64,000 nucleotides of DNA from Streptomyces albus subsp. albus (GCF_000719865.1 NZ_JOID01000016.1:248001-312000), one strand, 5' to 3'; positions 17,485 through 25,567 are shown, numbered from the stretch's first letter. Notes: generated by a model not told the origin, from the sequence alone. Translations and numbers: made by a program.

Positions 17485-18366
17485 ATGACACAGCAGGCAC
17501 CGCCGGGCAGCGCAGGACCGGCAGGCCCGGAGGAGCACCCGCGCGGAACCGCCCACCGGTTCACGGCCGCAGACGGCACACCGCTCACCTACCACGTCTA
17601 CGGGACGGACACCGCCACCCCGGGCACCCCGCCCGTGGTGCTGCACCACGGCTTCGTCGCCGACACCTTCGTCAACTGGGTGGCACCGGGCATCGCCGGC
17701 GCGCTCACCGCCCGGGGCCACCGCGTCGTGGGCCTCGACGCCCGCGGCCACGGGCGGTCCGGCAAGCCGCACGACCCGGCCGCCTACGGCGAGGCCGCGA
17801 TGGCCCGCGACCTCCGCCAGCTGTTCGACGTCCTGGGCGCCGACCGGGTCCACCTCGCCGGCTACTCGATGGGCGCCGTCGTCTCCCTGCTCGCGGCCGT
17901 CGAGGACGAGCGCGTGACCCGTCTGGTGGTGGGCGGCGTGGGGGCCGGTGTCGTGGAGGTCGGCGGTCTGGACACCCGGGCCCTGCCGCCGGGTTCGGTG
18001 ATCGCCGCGCTCACCGCGGAGGATCCGTCCACCGTGCCGGCGGAGGCCGCCGGCTTCCGCGCTCTGGCGGACGCGGTCGGCGCGGACCGCGCGGCCCTCG
18101 CCGCCCACGCCGCCGCCGTCCACCGGGCAGCGCTGCCGCTGAGCGCGATCACGGCCTCTACTCTGGTGATCGCCGGAGACGAGGACCCGCTGGCCGTACG
18201 GCCGGCGGTGCTGGCGGACGCCATACCGGGCGCCCGGCTGCACACCGTCCCCGGAGACCACCTCACCGCCGTCCGCGACCCCGGATTCGTCTCGGCCCTC
18301 ACCGGCTTCCTCGCCGGGGACCGGCCCGGTCCGGCCGGGCGGCGGGTCGGTGTGGACGGCCGCTGA
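17485..18366 (+). CDS. Alpha/beta-fold hydrolase
   Basis: A 293-residue alpha/beta hydrolase. The nucleophile elbow is GYSMGA (Ser128), the acid lies in the GDEDP loop (Asp232 or 234), and the histidine is in PGDHL (His259). The oxyanion segment is VVLHHGF and a DARGHGRSGKP motif follows. This layout suits esterases, C-C bond hydrolases or lactonases; the substrate cannot be told. The ATG at 17485 is chosen because the preceding sequence in frame is Pro/Arg-rich. There is no strong ribosome-binding site (ACGGGATG). The first ~22 residues are a Gly/Pro-rich lead. It is the first plus-strand gene after a divergent gap. Confidence 0.88.
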   Translation: MTQQAPPGSAGPAGPEEHPRGTAHRFTAADGTPLTYHVYGTDTATPGTPPVVLHHGFVADTFVNWVAPGIAGALTARGHRVVGLDARGHGRSGKPHDPAAYGEAAMARDLRQLFDVLGADRVHLAGYSMGAVVSLLAAVEDERVTRLVVGGVGAGVVEVGGLDTRALPPGSVIAALTAEDPSTVPAEAAGFRALADAVGADRAALAAHAAAVHRAALPLSAITASTLVIAGDEDPLAVRPAVLADAIPGARLHTVPGDHLTAVRDPGFVSALTGFLAGDRPGPAGRRVGVDGR

Positions 18367-18422
18367 ACGGCCGGATGGAATAAGACGGACAGATGTGACA
18401 CCCAGAGCCCAGGAGGCAGCCA

Positions 18423-18887
18423 GTGGCGGACCGGACGGAAAACCGGATCGTGGTCGGAGTGGACGGCTCGGAGCCCTCCCGGGAGGCCCTGCGCTGGGCC
18501 GTACGGCAGGCCGAGCTCACCGGCGCCGAAGTCGACGCCATCATGTCCTGGGAGTGGCCCGGCTATGTCACCTGGGGCGGGATGATGCCGCCGGCCGCCC
18601 CCACCGACGCCACCCTGGAGGAGAGCGCGCAGCAGACCCTGCTCACCACCATCGAGGAGACGGTCGGGAAGGAACCGCCGGTACGCGTCCGCGCGCTCAC
18701 GCAGGCGGGCGGACCGGTGCAGGTGCTCCTGGAGGCGGCGCGGGGCGCGTCGCTCCTGGTGGTCGGCAGCCGCGGACTGGGCGGCTTCAAGGGCGCGCTG
18801 CTCGGTTCGGTGAGCCAGCACGTCACCCATCACGCACCGTGCACGGTCGTGATCGTACGGGCGCCCTCGGACGACCGGGAGAGCTGA
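18423..18887 (+). CDS. Universal stress protein (UspA family)
   Basis: A 154-residue single Usp domain. It begins with NRIVVGVDGSEPSREALRWA and carries the ATP-binding pattern G-x2-G-x9-G-S (GSRGLGGFKGALLGSVSQHV) near residues 120-140, so it should bind ATP. The GTG start at 18423 has CCAGGAGGCAGCCA before it. Proteins of this type in Streptomyces accumulate under redox or stationary-phase stress. Just downstream lie a small membrane peptide and a SigB-type sigma gene, suggesting a stress-related neighbourhood, although two hairpins separate the units. Confidence 0.93.
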   Translation: MADRTENRIVVGVDGSEPSREALRWAVRQAELTGAEVDAIMSWEWPGYVTWGGMMPPAAPTDATLEESAQQTLLTTIEETVGKEPPVRVRALTQAGGPVQVLLEAARGASLLVVGSRGLGGFKGALLGSVSQHVTHHAPCTVVIVRAPSDDRES

Positions 18888-18900
18888 GTTCCGCGCGCGT

Positions 18901-18929
18901 CCCGTCCCCGGCATTCCGGCGGGGACGGG
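18901..18929 (+). terminator. Hairpin terminator of the universal stress protein gene
   Basis: A perfect 10-bp stem (18901-18910 with 18920-18929) around a 9-base loop, 13 bases after the stop codon. A second hairpin with one bulged base follows at 18933-18958. Neither has a T-run. Confidence 0.7.
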
Positions 18930-19059
18930 ACGCCGGTGAATCGGTGACCGATCACCGGTGACGGCCTCGCAGGATTCCCCGGAATCCGGAAAACTAACGG
19001 GAAAGCGGCCGTGTGTACGGGAACCTCGCGGGCACAAGCTTCCATGGAGGTTGATAAAC

Positions 19060-19230
19060 ATGGTTCCGCTTCTACTCGTTCTGCTCCTGGCCCTGATCCT
19101 TTTCGGGGCGGGATTCGCACTCGAAGCACTGTGGTGGATCGCGGTCATCGTGCTGGTTCTCTGGCTCGTCGGCTTCTTCGTCCGGCCCGCGGGCGCGGGC
19201 GGCAAGCGAGGCCGCTGGTACCGCTGGTAG
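19060..19230 (+). CDS. Small hydrophobic membrane protein (DUF5670/lmo0937-like)
   Basis: A 56-residue peptide with two closely spaced hydrophobic segments (VPLLLVLLLALILFGAGFAL and WWIAVIVLVLWLVGFFV), a basic Gly-rich turn and a C-terminal RGRWYRW. Small proteins of this pattern are widespread in Streptomyces and firmicutes and are often stress-induced; their activity is unknown. The start is set by TGGAGG eight bases before the ATG; the in-frame GTG 34 codons upstream has no such site. A strong terminator follows 45 bases downstream, so it is its own short transcript. Confidence 0.85.
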   Translation: MVPLLLVLLLALILFGAGFALEALWWIAVIVLVLWLVGFFVRPAGAGGKRGRWYRW

Positions 19231-19274
19231 AACCGGGGTCCACCTCGGCTGAGAAGAATCAGGGGATTGGCTCA

Positions 19275-19311
19275 GGGGCCGACCGGAATTCCGGTCGGCC
19301 CCTCTTTCTTT
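19275..19311 (+). terminator. Rho-independent terminator of the small membrane protein gene
   Basis: A perfect 28-bp palindrome (19275-19302) with a four-base AATT centre is followed by a T-rich run (TCTTTCTTT). It is the most classical intrinsic terminator in the window. Confidence 0.93.
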
Positions 19312-19507
19312 CGCCTCTCTCAGTCTTTTTTTCTCCCTCAGTCTCCCGGTCTCCTTTCGCGTCTCCTTCCGCTCCGAAGCCTGCGACGCCTCCCACGCCT
19401 GCGCCGTCTTCTCCGAGGTCTTCACCGGAACGGCAGAGCCGTTCCCCGGGGAACGGGGGAAAGGCGGGTTCCAGGACGCAAGGCCGCCGCGGGCTGATGT
19501 GGCGCAC

Positions 19508-19550
19508 AAAAACGGCTGTGCCGACCGGATCGATCCGGTCGGCACAGCCG
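19508..19550 (-). terminator. Rho-independent terminator of the SigB-type sigma factor gene
   Basis: A perfect 38-bp palindrome (19513-19550) lies 57 bases past the sigma gene stop on the minus strand. On that strand it is followed by a run of five T (plus-strand AAAAA at 19508-19512). It shares the core CCGACCGGA/TCCGGTCGG with the opposing terminator at 19275. Confidence 0.93.
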
Positions 19551-19606
19551 GGAAGAGTGCGGGAAGCCCGGGAGGCTTCACCAAGGGGCGGCGGGAGCCG
19601 CCCGGT

Positions 19607-20494
19607 TCACGCCTGGTGCGGGACGAGCCCGGCGCGCAGCTCACGGAGCGTGCGGGAGAGCAGCCGCGAGACGTGCATCTGCGAGATGCCCAGCTCGGCG
19701 CCGATCTCCGACTGCGTCATCTCCTGGCCGAAGCGCAGCTCCAGAATGGTGCGGTCGCGCTCGCCCAGGTTCTCCAGCAGCGGCTTCAGGGCGTGCAGGT
19801 TCTCGATGGTCTCCAGCGCGGGGTCCACGTCGCCGAGCAGGTCGGCCAGGGTGTTGCCGCGGGAGTTCTCTCCGCCGTCCTCGACCGGCATGTCCAGCGA
19901 GCCGGCGGCGTAGCCGTTGCTCGCGACGATGCCCTCGAGCACCTCTTCGACACTCCGGTTGAGGTGCTTGGCCAGCTCATCGGGGGTCGGGGAGCGGTCC
20001 AGCCGCTGCGACAGCTCGTCATTGGCCTTGGCCAGCTCGATCCGCAGCTCCTGCAGCCGGCGCGGAACGTGCACGGACCAGCTGGTGTCGCGGAAGAAAC
20101 GCTTGATCTCGCCGACGATGTAGGGCACGGCGAAGGTGGTGAACTCCACCTCGCGGCTCAGGTCGAACCGGTCGATCGCCTTGATCAGTCCGATGGTGCC
20201 GACCTGGACGATGTCCTCCATCTCGTCCGAGCGGTTGCGGAAGCGGCGGGCCGCGAACCGGACCAGCGAGAGGTTCAGCTCGATGAGCGAGTTGCGCGCG
20301 TACTGGTACTCGTGGGTTCCCTCTTCCAGCTCGGCGAGCCGGTCGAAGAAGAGCCTGGACAGCTCCCGGGCGTCCTGGGGCGCGACCTTGGTCGGGTCCT
20401 CGATCCAGGGCAGCTCTCCCACGGTCGCCGCGGCGCCGAGTTCGTTCTCGATCTCCGAGACCGCCATCGAAACCGTGCTTGCCGTGGTGTCCAT
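19607..20494 (-). CDS. RNA polymerase sigma factor, SigB/SigF family
   Basis: A 295-residue group 3 sigma factor. Region 2 contains DIVQVGTIGLIKAIDRFD and EFTTFAVPYIVGEIKRFFRD, both hallmarks of the SigB/SigF/SigG branch. Region 3 follows, and region 4.2 has TQSEIGAELGISQMHVSRLL. Streptomyces carry about nine paralogues, used in osmotic stress and sporulation; I cannot say which this is. ATG at 20494 is preferred to 20506 because GGAGG lies five bases before it. No anti-sigma gene is adjacent. A match to the SigB-class promoter consensus lies 51 bases upstream, so it may be autoregulated. Confidence 0.93.
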   Translation of the reverse strand: MDTTASTVSMAVSEIENELGAAATVGELPWIEDPTKVAPQDARELSRLFFDRLAELEEGTHEYQYARNSLIELNLSLVRFAARRFRNRSDEMEDIVQVGTIGLIKAIDRFDLSREVEFTTFAVPYIVGEIKRFFRDTSWSVHVPRRLQELRIELAKANDELSQRLDRSPTPDELAKHLNRSVEEVLEGIVASNGYAAGSLDMPVEDGGENSRGNTLADLLGDVDPALETIENLHALKPLLENLGERDRTILELRFGQEMTQSEIGAELGISQMHVSRLLSRTLRELRAGLVPHQA

Positions 20495-20544
20495 AGTGGC
20501 CTCCATGCTCGTCGTGCTCGTTCCATCCGGGGGTGAAGGGGCGT

Positions 20545-20569
20545 CTACCCCGGCCCATTCGTACTACAC
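20545..20569 (-). promoter_or_regulatory. Putative SigB-type promoter of the sigma factor gene
   Basis: On the minus strand GTGT (20569-20566) and GGGTAG (20550-20545) are 15 bases apart, close to the Streptomyces SigB-class pattern GNNT-N14-16-GGGTAC/T. The predicted start of transcription would give a 5' leader of about 40 bases ending at the well-placed GGAGG. Confidence 0.5.
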
Positions 20570-20671
20570 ACCCGGACTCCTGCCCTTCTTCCCGGATCTC
20601 ATGACACCCGGCCGCGGAGGTCTCGTGACGACGGTGCGTTTGTCGCTCTGAGTAGCGGTAAGGCGGAGGCC

Positions 20672-21250
20672 ATGGCTGAGAACAAGGACGTATCCAACCA
20701 GAACGGCAAGAAGGCGAACGCCGACGGACGGGCGGGAGGCGCCAAGTCCGCCGCGGCGACCACGACGGAGAAGGCGGGGACGCAGGCCACGAACGCCGCG
20801 AACGGTGCGCGGACCGCCGCGACGAGCACGGAGAAGGCGGGCAAGGCCGCCCGGGACAACGCCGGGCGGGCGACCGACAAGACGGGCGAGAAGGCCCGCT
20901 CCGGCGCCAACGGCATGGTGAAGATGGCCGACTCCCCCGCCGCCAAGGCCGCTGCCGCGAAGGCCGCCGCGGCGAAGACCGCGGTCGGCGGCCTGGCCAC
21001 GAAGACCGCGCAGATGACCTCCGAGAAGGCCCAGGCCACCGGGCAGGTCATGGCCGGGGTGCCCAAGAAGGCCGCGGCCGTGGCCGGTACCGCCTGGCTC
21101 GCCGTCAAGGCCCGCAAGGCGATCGCGGCCGGAGCGGCCGGCGCCGGTGCCGCCGCGGTGGCCGGTGCGAGTGTGCTCGTCTCGCGCCGGCGTGCCGCGC
21201 GCAGGCGCGGCCCGCTCGCCCGGCTGACCGGTGGCCGGCTGGGTGCCTGA
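20672..21250 (+). CDS. Ala/Lys-rich basic protein of unknown function
   Basis: A 192-residue protein of about one-third alanine with many Lys, Thr and Gly. It has repeated TEKAG units, a KAAAAKAAAAKTA stretch near the middle, a Gly/Ala hydrophobic stretch (AAGAAGAGAAAVAGASVLV) and a basic end (SRRRAARRRG). The composition recalls histone-H1-like or LEA-like proteins; the hydrophobic stretch flanked by arginines could instead anchor it in the membrane. I recognise no defined domain. The start ATG has GGCGGAGGCC directly before it. It is divergent from the sigma gene across 177 bp, so stress control is plausible. A hairpin ends the unit. Confidence 0.75.
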   Translation: MAENKDVSNQNGKKANADGRAGGAKSAAATTTEKAGTQATNAANGARTAATSTEKAGKAARDNAGRATDKTGEKARSGANGMVKMADSPAAKAAAAKAAAAKTAVGGLATKTAQMTSEKAQATGQVMAGVPKKAAAVAGTAWLAVKARKAIAAGAAGAGAAAVAGASVLVSRRRAARRRGPLARLTGGRLGA

Positions 21251-21665
21251 CCGCGCCCCGGCCACCGCCGGCCCGACCGGCCCTTCCCCGACCGGAACCG
21301 GCCCCGGCCCGCCTCCGCGGCCCGGGGCCGGTTCTCGCATCGTCACCCCCCGGGCCGGCCGCTCCCGCGCGCCGGGCCGTCCGCGCCCGGACCGGTTTCC
21401 CCGGTCCGCCGGAGGGCCGGGGCTCCGGAGCGGTCGCGCCCCGGCCGGTTCTTCCGCGGTTCTCCGGCTCCTCCACGGGCGGGCGCGGGCCGCCGCAACC
21501 GACCGGTGACGGCCACCGGTCCGCAGCCGGCCGGTGACGGCCGGTCGCCACCGGAGCCGGGGCGAAGGGCTTGCATCTGCCCCGCCACCCCGGGCCCCCG
21601 TAACTGAAAGTAACATTCGGGCGGACCGCCCCGGTTTGCCCGCGACGCCCGGTTCGTGGCGGGAA
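21251..21665. other. Convergent intergenic region with one hairpin
   Basis: 415 bases between convergent genes. Apart from the hairpin listed separately it contains only low-complexity Pro/Gly/Arg frames and short CCGG-rich direct repeats around 21490-21545 (CCGGTGACGG twice). No gene is supported. Confidence 0.4.
21295..21334 (+). terminator. Hairpin terminator after the Ala/Lys-rich protein gene
   Basis: Perfect 13-bp arms (21295-21307 and 21322-21334) around a 14-base loop, 44 bases beyond the stop codon. There is no T-run. Confidence 0.65.
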
Positions 21666-22394
21666 TCACACCCCGGCGGCCTCCCGCACCCGCTCGGCCG
21701 CGTCCGTGCGGAGCGCGACGCGGACCAGGCCGGCCGCGAGCCCCGGCAGGTCCTCCTCGTCGACGAGCCGGGCGAGCGCCCCGGGCGAGTCCGGCAGCCC
21801 GATGCGCGCCGCCCCGTCCAGCGCCTTGCCGTCGATACGGGGCCGGACCTCCGGCCAGACGCCCTGCACCTCGCGGAGGAAGATGTCGGCCCCGGCCGGG
21901 CCGATGCCGGGAGCCTCCTGCAGCAGCTCCCGCTCGGCGGCCGTCTCCTCCGCCCCCTCGCCGTCCGCCCGCCGCCGCGCCTCCTCGCGCATCCGCCGCA
22001 GGTCCCCGCGGTACTTCTCCAGCAGCAGACCGGCGCCGTCGCCGAGCTGGGTGGCCGTCCGCTCGTCATAGCGCCGGTAGTGGCCCCTGCCCAGCGCGTC
22101 CACCCGCTCCTGCCAGCTCGCGTCAGCCATCCGGCGCGGGGTCCGCAGGCCGTCGTCGAACAGCGCGCGGGCCGCGGCCACCGCGACATCCGCGCGGATC
22201 CGCGCCGAGAGCAGGTGGGACAGGACCAGCAACTGGTAGAGCGGCTGGGGCGAGTCCTTCAGCCGCACGCCGGCCTCCTCGGCGTACGTCCGCCCCTCCT
22301 CCTCCAGCAGGGCCCGGACCAGCGCCTCCTCCCGCCCGCGCCGCCCGCGCCCGGCCTTGCCGGCCTTCCCCGCTCTTCCGTTCGTCCCGCTCAT
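21666..22394 (-). CDS. HhH-GPD-type DNA glycosylase/endonuclease-like protein
   Basis: A 242-residue protein, all-helical by composition, with a helix-hairpin-helix near residues 175-195 (LLQEAPGIGPAGADIFLREV), as in the endonuclease III/AlkA superfamily. The rest fits the N-terminal helical lobe (LYQLLVLSHLLSARIRADVA). No FeS cluster cysteines are present. The catalytic Lys of bifunctional EndoIII enzymes is not evident in the hairpin, though an Asp-containing segment follows, so activity is uncertain. The first ~20 residues are a Gly/Lys/Arg-rich lead. The ATG at 22394 is used for lack of alternatives; its ribosome-binding site is weak. Confidence 0.7.
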   Translation of the reverse strand: MSGTNGRAGKAGKAGRGRRGREEALVRALLEEEGRTYAEEAGVRLKDSPQPLYQLLVLSHLLSARIRADVAVAAARALFDDGLRTPRRMADASWQERVDALGRGHYRRYDERTATQLGDGAGLLLEKYRGDLRRMREEARRRADGEGAEETAAERELLQEAPGIGPAGADIFLREVQGVWPEVRPRIDGKALDGAARIGLPDSPGALARLVDEEDLPGLAAGLVRVALRTDAAERVREAAGV

Positions 22395-22567
22395 GCCCGC
22401 ATCACCGTCCGCTCCGCTCGTCCGACCGCGGCCGGGGCGCTGCCCCGCCCCGCCCGTCTCGCTCGCCCGCACGAGTGCCCACGACGGCGCGGGCCACGCC
22501 CCCGCGGCCCGTACGGCACCGGCCGGCGGCATCGCCGCCGCCCCCGCCGTACGGGCCGGACCGGGTG

Positions 22568-23443
22568 TCAGGCCGGGGTGCCCGGCCGTCGGCCGGGGCC
22601 GCGGGCCAGGGAGTACCCGGCCGCGGTGGTGAACGCCGCGAGCAGGCCACCGGCGGCGGTCCAGAGCCAGCGGTCGGTCCACCAGCCGGAGGACCAGCCG
22701 TCCTCGGGCGCGCCGGCGGCGACCGTGTCGTCCCGCTCCCGCTCCCCCTGTTCTCCCTGCTCCTCCTCCGAGGCGTCCCCGTCCCCGCCCTCGTTCCGCG
22801 GACCGGCGACGGTCAGCGGGACGAGCGGGGCGGAGAGCGTGCCGTCCACGGCGTGCGCACCGCCCGCGTCGGCCGAGGCGGCCTCGATCTCCGCCCGCAC
22901 CGGCAGTCCGAGGTCCCGCTGCGGCAGATCGACGACCGTCAGCCGGACGTAGTAGCTGCCCGGCAGGGGTGCGTCGCTCCAGGGTTCCGCCCACGCCCGC
23001 ACGGTCCGCAGGGTGCAGGCCAGTTCCACCGAGGAGGCGTCCGCCGGAACCGACCTGGTCTGGCTGCCGTGGACGCACGCCTGGCGGCGGCGGAGCCCGT
23101 CGTGGACGTCGATCCGCCAGCGGGACGCACCCTGCCGTCCGGCGGACTCGGGCAGTTTCACGGTGGCCGTCACGGTGACCCGCTGCCCGGCGTCGGCGGG
23201 GAAGACCCAGTAGAAGTAGTCACCCGCCGATCCCTCGGCCGCGGCCCGCTCGCCCTGCCGGATCTCCGTCGCCAGCCGGAAGGTGGTGCCCGCCGCGGCC
23301 GGCGCCCCGTCCTCCCCGCCGGCGCCGGGGCTCGCGGACGGGCCGTCGGCCGCGGCCGTCCCCGCCGCGGCGAGCAGGGCGGCTCCGGCCAGTACGGCAC
23401 CGGTCAGGGCCCGCACGGTTCTCAGCGCTCCTGTGCTCCGCAT
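22568..23443 (-). CDS. Exported membrane-anchored protein, VWA-less partner of the upstream VWA protein
   Basis: A 291-residue protein with a signal peptide (MRSTGALRTVRALTGAVLAG, cleavage near AAAD), an extracellular beta-rich region, an acidic Glu/Gly linker and one C-terminal helix (LWTAAGGLLAAFTTAAGYSL). The beta region resembles the second half of the upstream VWA protein: compare DYFYWVFPADAGQRVTVTAT with the HRWYRVEVPAGHELRASVSL of that protein. GGGAGG precedes the ATG, whose first base is the last base of the upstream stop (TGATG), so the two are translationally coupled. Function unknown; the pair may form a surface complex (inference). Confidence 0.75.
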   Translation of the reverse strand: MRSTGALRTVRALTGAVLAGAALLAAAGTAAADGPSASPGAGGEDGAPAAAGTTFRLATEIRQGERAAAEGSAGDYFYWVFPADAGQRVTVTATVKLPESAGRQGASRWRIDVHDGLRRRQACVHGSQTRSVPADASSVELACTLRTVRAWAEPWSDAPLPGSYYVRLTVVDLPQRDLGLPVRAEIEAASADAGGAHAVDGTLSAPLVPLTVAGPRNEGGDGDASEEEQGEQGERERDDTVAAGAPEDGWSSGWWTDRWLWTAAGGLLAAFTTAAGYSLARGPGRRPGTPA

Positions 23444-24723
23444 CAGCTGGTCCTCCCGGAGTCCGTACGGCGGCGTGCGACCAGGCCCCACAGCAGACCG
23501 GCGGCCAGACCGGTGAGCGCGAGCACGCCCAGCAGCCACAGGCCGCGGCCGAGGCCGAAGGCGGCCGGGTCGGCCGCCTCGTCCGGGGCGTCCACGAGGT
23601 CGACGGTCAGTTCGAGGGGGAGGCCCGGCGTGGCCGGCACCGAGGCCGGCGCGGAGAAGGAGTTGCTGACCCGCAGGCAGACGGTCTCGCTCGCCGGCTT
23701 GACGTCCGTGTCCGCCTCCTCCTCGTCCGGGATGGTCGTGGGGTAGCGCAGCCCGGCCGAGATGACGTCCGTGCGACCGTCGCCCGCGTCCGAGCCCCGG
23801 ACGATCTCCCTGCCGTGCACGGTCTCGGCGCGCAGCAGCACGCCGTAGTCGTTGTCGACCGCCCGGTCGGCACCGAGGCTCACCGAGGCGCGCAGCTCGT
23901 GGCCGGCCGGCACCTCCACCCGGTACCAGCGGTGCTCGCCGAACTCCTCGCGGTCGGTGTAGAGGCCGGGTTCGAGCGTGGGGGCCTTGGCGCACGCGTC
24001 CGCGCCCTCCGCCGGCACGGGCGTGACGACGGGGGCGGCCGCCCGGTCCACGAGTTGCTTCACCCGGCCGGACAGCTCCTCCGTGTGCTGGACGGAGGTG
24101 TACGTACCGCCGGTGGCCTCGGCTATGCAGACGAGCTGCCGGCGGGTCTTGGCGTCGGGGACCAGGCCGAGGGTGTCGATGGTGAGGCCGACGCCCTTGG
24201 CCGCGAGCTCGCGGGCGACCTCGCAGGGGTCGAGCGGGGCGCAGGTGTCCTCGCCGTCGGTGATGAGCACGATCCGGCGGCTGGCGTCACCGCCCTCCAG
24301 GTCGTCGGCCGCCTTCAGCAGCGCGGGCCCGATCGGCGTCCAGCCGGTGGGCGCCAGCGTGGCCACCGCGGTCTTCGCCTCGGTCCGGTCGAGCGGGCCG
24401 ACGGGGTAGAGCTGCTCGGTGTCCTTGCAGCCGGTGCGCCGGTCGTCGCCGGGATAGTTGGCGCCGAGGGTGCGGATGCCGAGCCGCACCTCGTCCGGTA
24501 CCGCGTCGAGCACCTCGCCGAACGCCTCTTTCGCCGCCGCCATACGGGACCGGCCGTCGATGTCACGGGTCCGCATGGAGCCGCTGACGTCGAGCACCAG
24601 CTCGACCTTGGGGGCTTCTTTCTCCGCTGGTTCGTCCGCCGCCGCACCGGCCGGGACGAGCCCGGCGGCCAGGGCGGCGAGCACCCCGCACACCACGGCC
24701 GCCGGCCATGTTCTTCTGATCAT
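23443..24723 (-). CDS. Exported von Willebrand factor A (VWA) domain protein with C-terminal anchor
   Basis: A 426-residue protein. A signal peptide covers residues 1-29. The VWA domain spans about 38-220, with an intact MIDAS start DVSGSMRTRD and the later motifs GPALLKAADDL and LITDGEDTCAP. A beta-rich domain covers 240-370. A transmembrane helix (LWLLGVLALTGLAAGLLWGL) sits before a short RRR-containing tail. VWA domains bind ligands or partner proteins through a divalent metal. Cys pairs in the exported part (GCKDTEQ, DTCAPLDPC) may form disulphides. It is first of a two-gene unit with the VWA-less relative. The role is unknown, probably at the cell surface. Confidence 0.85.
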   Translation of the reverse strand: MIRRTWPAAVVCGVLAALAAGLVPAGAAADEPAEKEAPKVELVLDVSGSMRTRDIDGRSRMAAAKEAFGEVLDAVPDEVRLGIRTLGANYPGDDRRTGCKDTEQLYPVGPLDRTEAKTAVATLAPTGWTPIGPALLKAADDLEGGDASRRIVLITDGEDTCAPLDPCEVARELAAKGVGLTIDTLGLVPDAKTRRQLVCIAEATGGTYTSVQHTEELSGRVKQLVDRAAAPVVTPVPAEGADACAKAPTLEPGLYTDREEFGEHRWYRVEVPAGHELRASVSLGADRAVDNDYGVLLRAETVHGREIVRGSDAGDGRTDVISAGLRYPTTIPDEEEADTDVKPASETVCLRVSNSFSAPASVPATPGLPLELTVDLVDAPDEAADPAAFGLGRGLWLLGVLALTGLAAGLLWGLVARRRTDSGRTS

Positions 24724-24903
24724 CGCCGGATCCTATGGGGCGGTGATCCACACCCCCAACCCGGGTGCGCCGAAGGCCGGTTGAGCACCGCGCGCCGTCC
24801 GGCGCCCGTGTTCACCGGTCTCCCCGTCCCAGCGGCCCGGATCGCCGACGACCGTTCGGCGGGAGAGCCTGCCCGCCGCCATACGCTCGCCACACAGGCG
24901 CGC

Positions 24904-25311
24904 TCAGGCGCGTACGTCCCGCTGCTCCACTTCCTTGAGAACCGCCGCCACCGTGGCGAAGTCGTTGTCCACGTGGAGCACTGTGTGGCCGTAATGGGCC
25001 GCGGTCGCGCACACAAGAAGGTCAATGGCCCCGGCGGAGCGGTGTTGTCCCCGTTGGGTGAGCTTGTATTGCGCGGCGTCGACCCAGCGCCACGCGTTCT
25101 TGGGAACCGGCGAGAACCGGCAGAGATCATCCAGTTCTTCCGCCAGATCATCGCGCTGGGCCGGACTTGTGGCCGAGTAGAGGAACTCCGCCCTCGTGGG
25201 CTCGCAGATGTGGAACACGCCGGCGGCGATGTGCCCTTCCCAGGGCCGCAACGCCCCCGGCGTACGGAAGAGGTGCCACAGGGCTGACGTGTCGAGGAGG
25301 TACGTGATCAC
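24904..25311 (-). CDS. vapC: PIN-domain ribonuclease toxin (VapC-type)
   Basis: A 135-residue PIN domain. The acidic metal-binding set is present: Asp7 (YLLDTSALW), Glu42 (PTRAEFLYS), Asp97 (GAIDLLVCATA) and Asp115/Asp117 (HVDNDF). It should be an Mg-dependent RNase, usually cutting tRNA or rRNA, held inactive by the antitoxin encoded just upstream. The GTG start overlaps the antitoxin stop (GTGA). Length and catalytic set suggest it is intact. Confidence 0.92.
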   Translation of the reverse strand: MITYLLDTSALWHLFRTPGALRPWEGHIAAGVFHICEPTRAEFLYSATSPAQRDDLAEELDDLCRFSPVPKNAWRWVDAAQYKLTQRGQHRSAGAIDLLVCATAAHYGHTVLHVDNDFATVAAVLKEVEQRDVRA

Positions 25312-25541
25312 TCGAAGGCTGCCCGACGGGCGCGCTTCGCGGCGGCATGCGCCGCAGCCGCGGCCTCGAACTCGCCCCGCTGACCCCGCGCGGCCAGCTT
25401 CTCGGCGGCCTCGAGCCTCTTGATGCGCGCCACATAGTCCCGCAGTGCCCCGTTGACGGTCTCCTTCTTCGTCGAGACGCCCATGAGCCGCATGGCCTCG
25501 GCCAGCGCCTCATCATCAAGATCGATCTGCGTAACGGACAT
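25308..25541 (-). CDS. vapB: VapB-type antitoxin (ribbon-helix-helix)
   Basis: A 77-residue antitoxin. The N-terminus SVTQIDLDDEALAEAMRLMG is a ribbon-helix-helix strand and first helix, as in VapB proteins of the MT-type TTKxxTVNxAL class (here STKKETVNGALRDYV). The C-terminal half is an Ala/Lys/Arg-rich helix that would wrap the toxin. The start is taken at 25541 because the RHH strand normally begins within a few residues of the start; an ATG at 25556 is possible. The gene is preceded by an AT-rich promoter with a small palindrome and is expected to repress itself. Confidence 0.88.
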   Translation of the reverse strand: MSVTQIDLDDEALAEAMRLMGVSTKKETVNGALRDYVARIKRLEAAEKLAARGQRGEFEAAAAAHAAAKRARRAAFE

Positions 25542-25567
25542 ACCAACCACCGCCATCCGGAGTCCAT

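Noticed and set aside
20638..20662. GTTT-N15-GGTAAG on the plus strand as a SigB-type promoter of the Ala/Lys-rich protein gene
   Set aside because: The -10 part matches poorly, and transcription would start after the gene's good GGAGG site, almost on the ATG.
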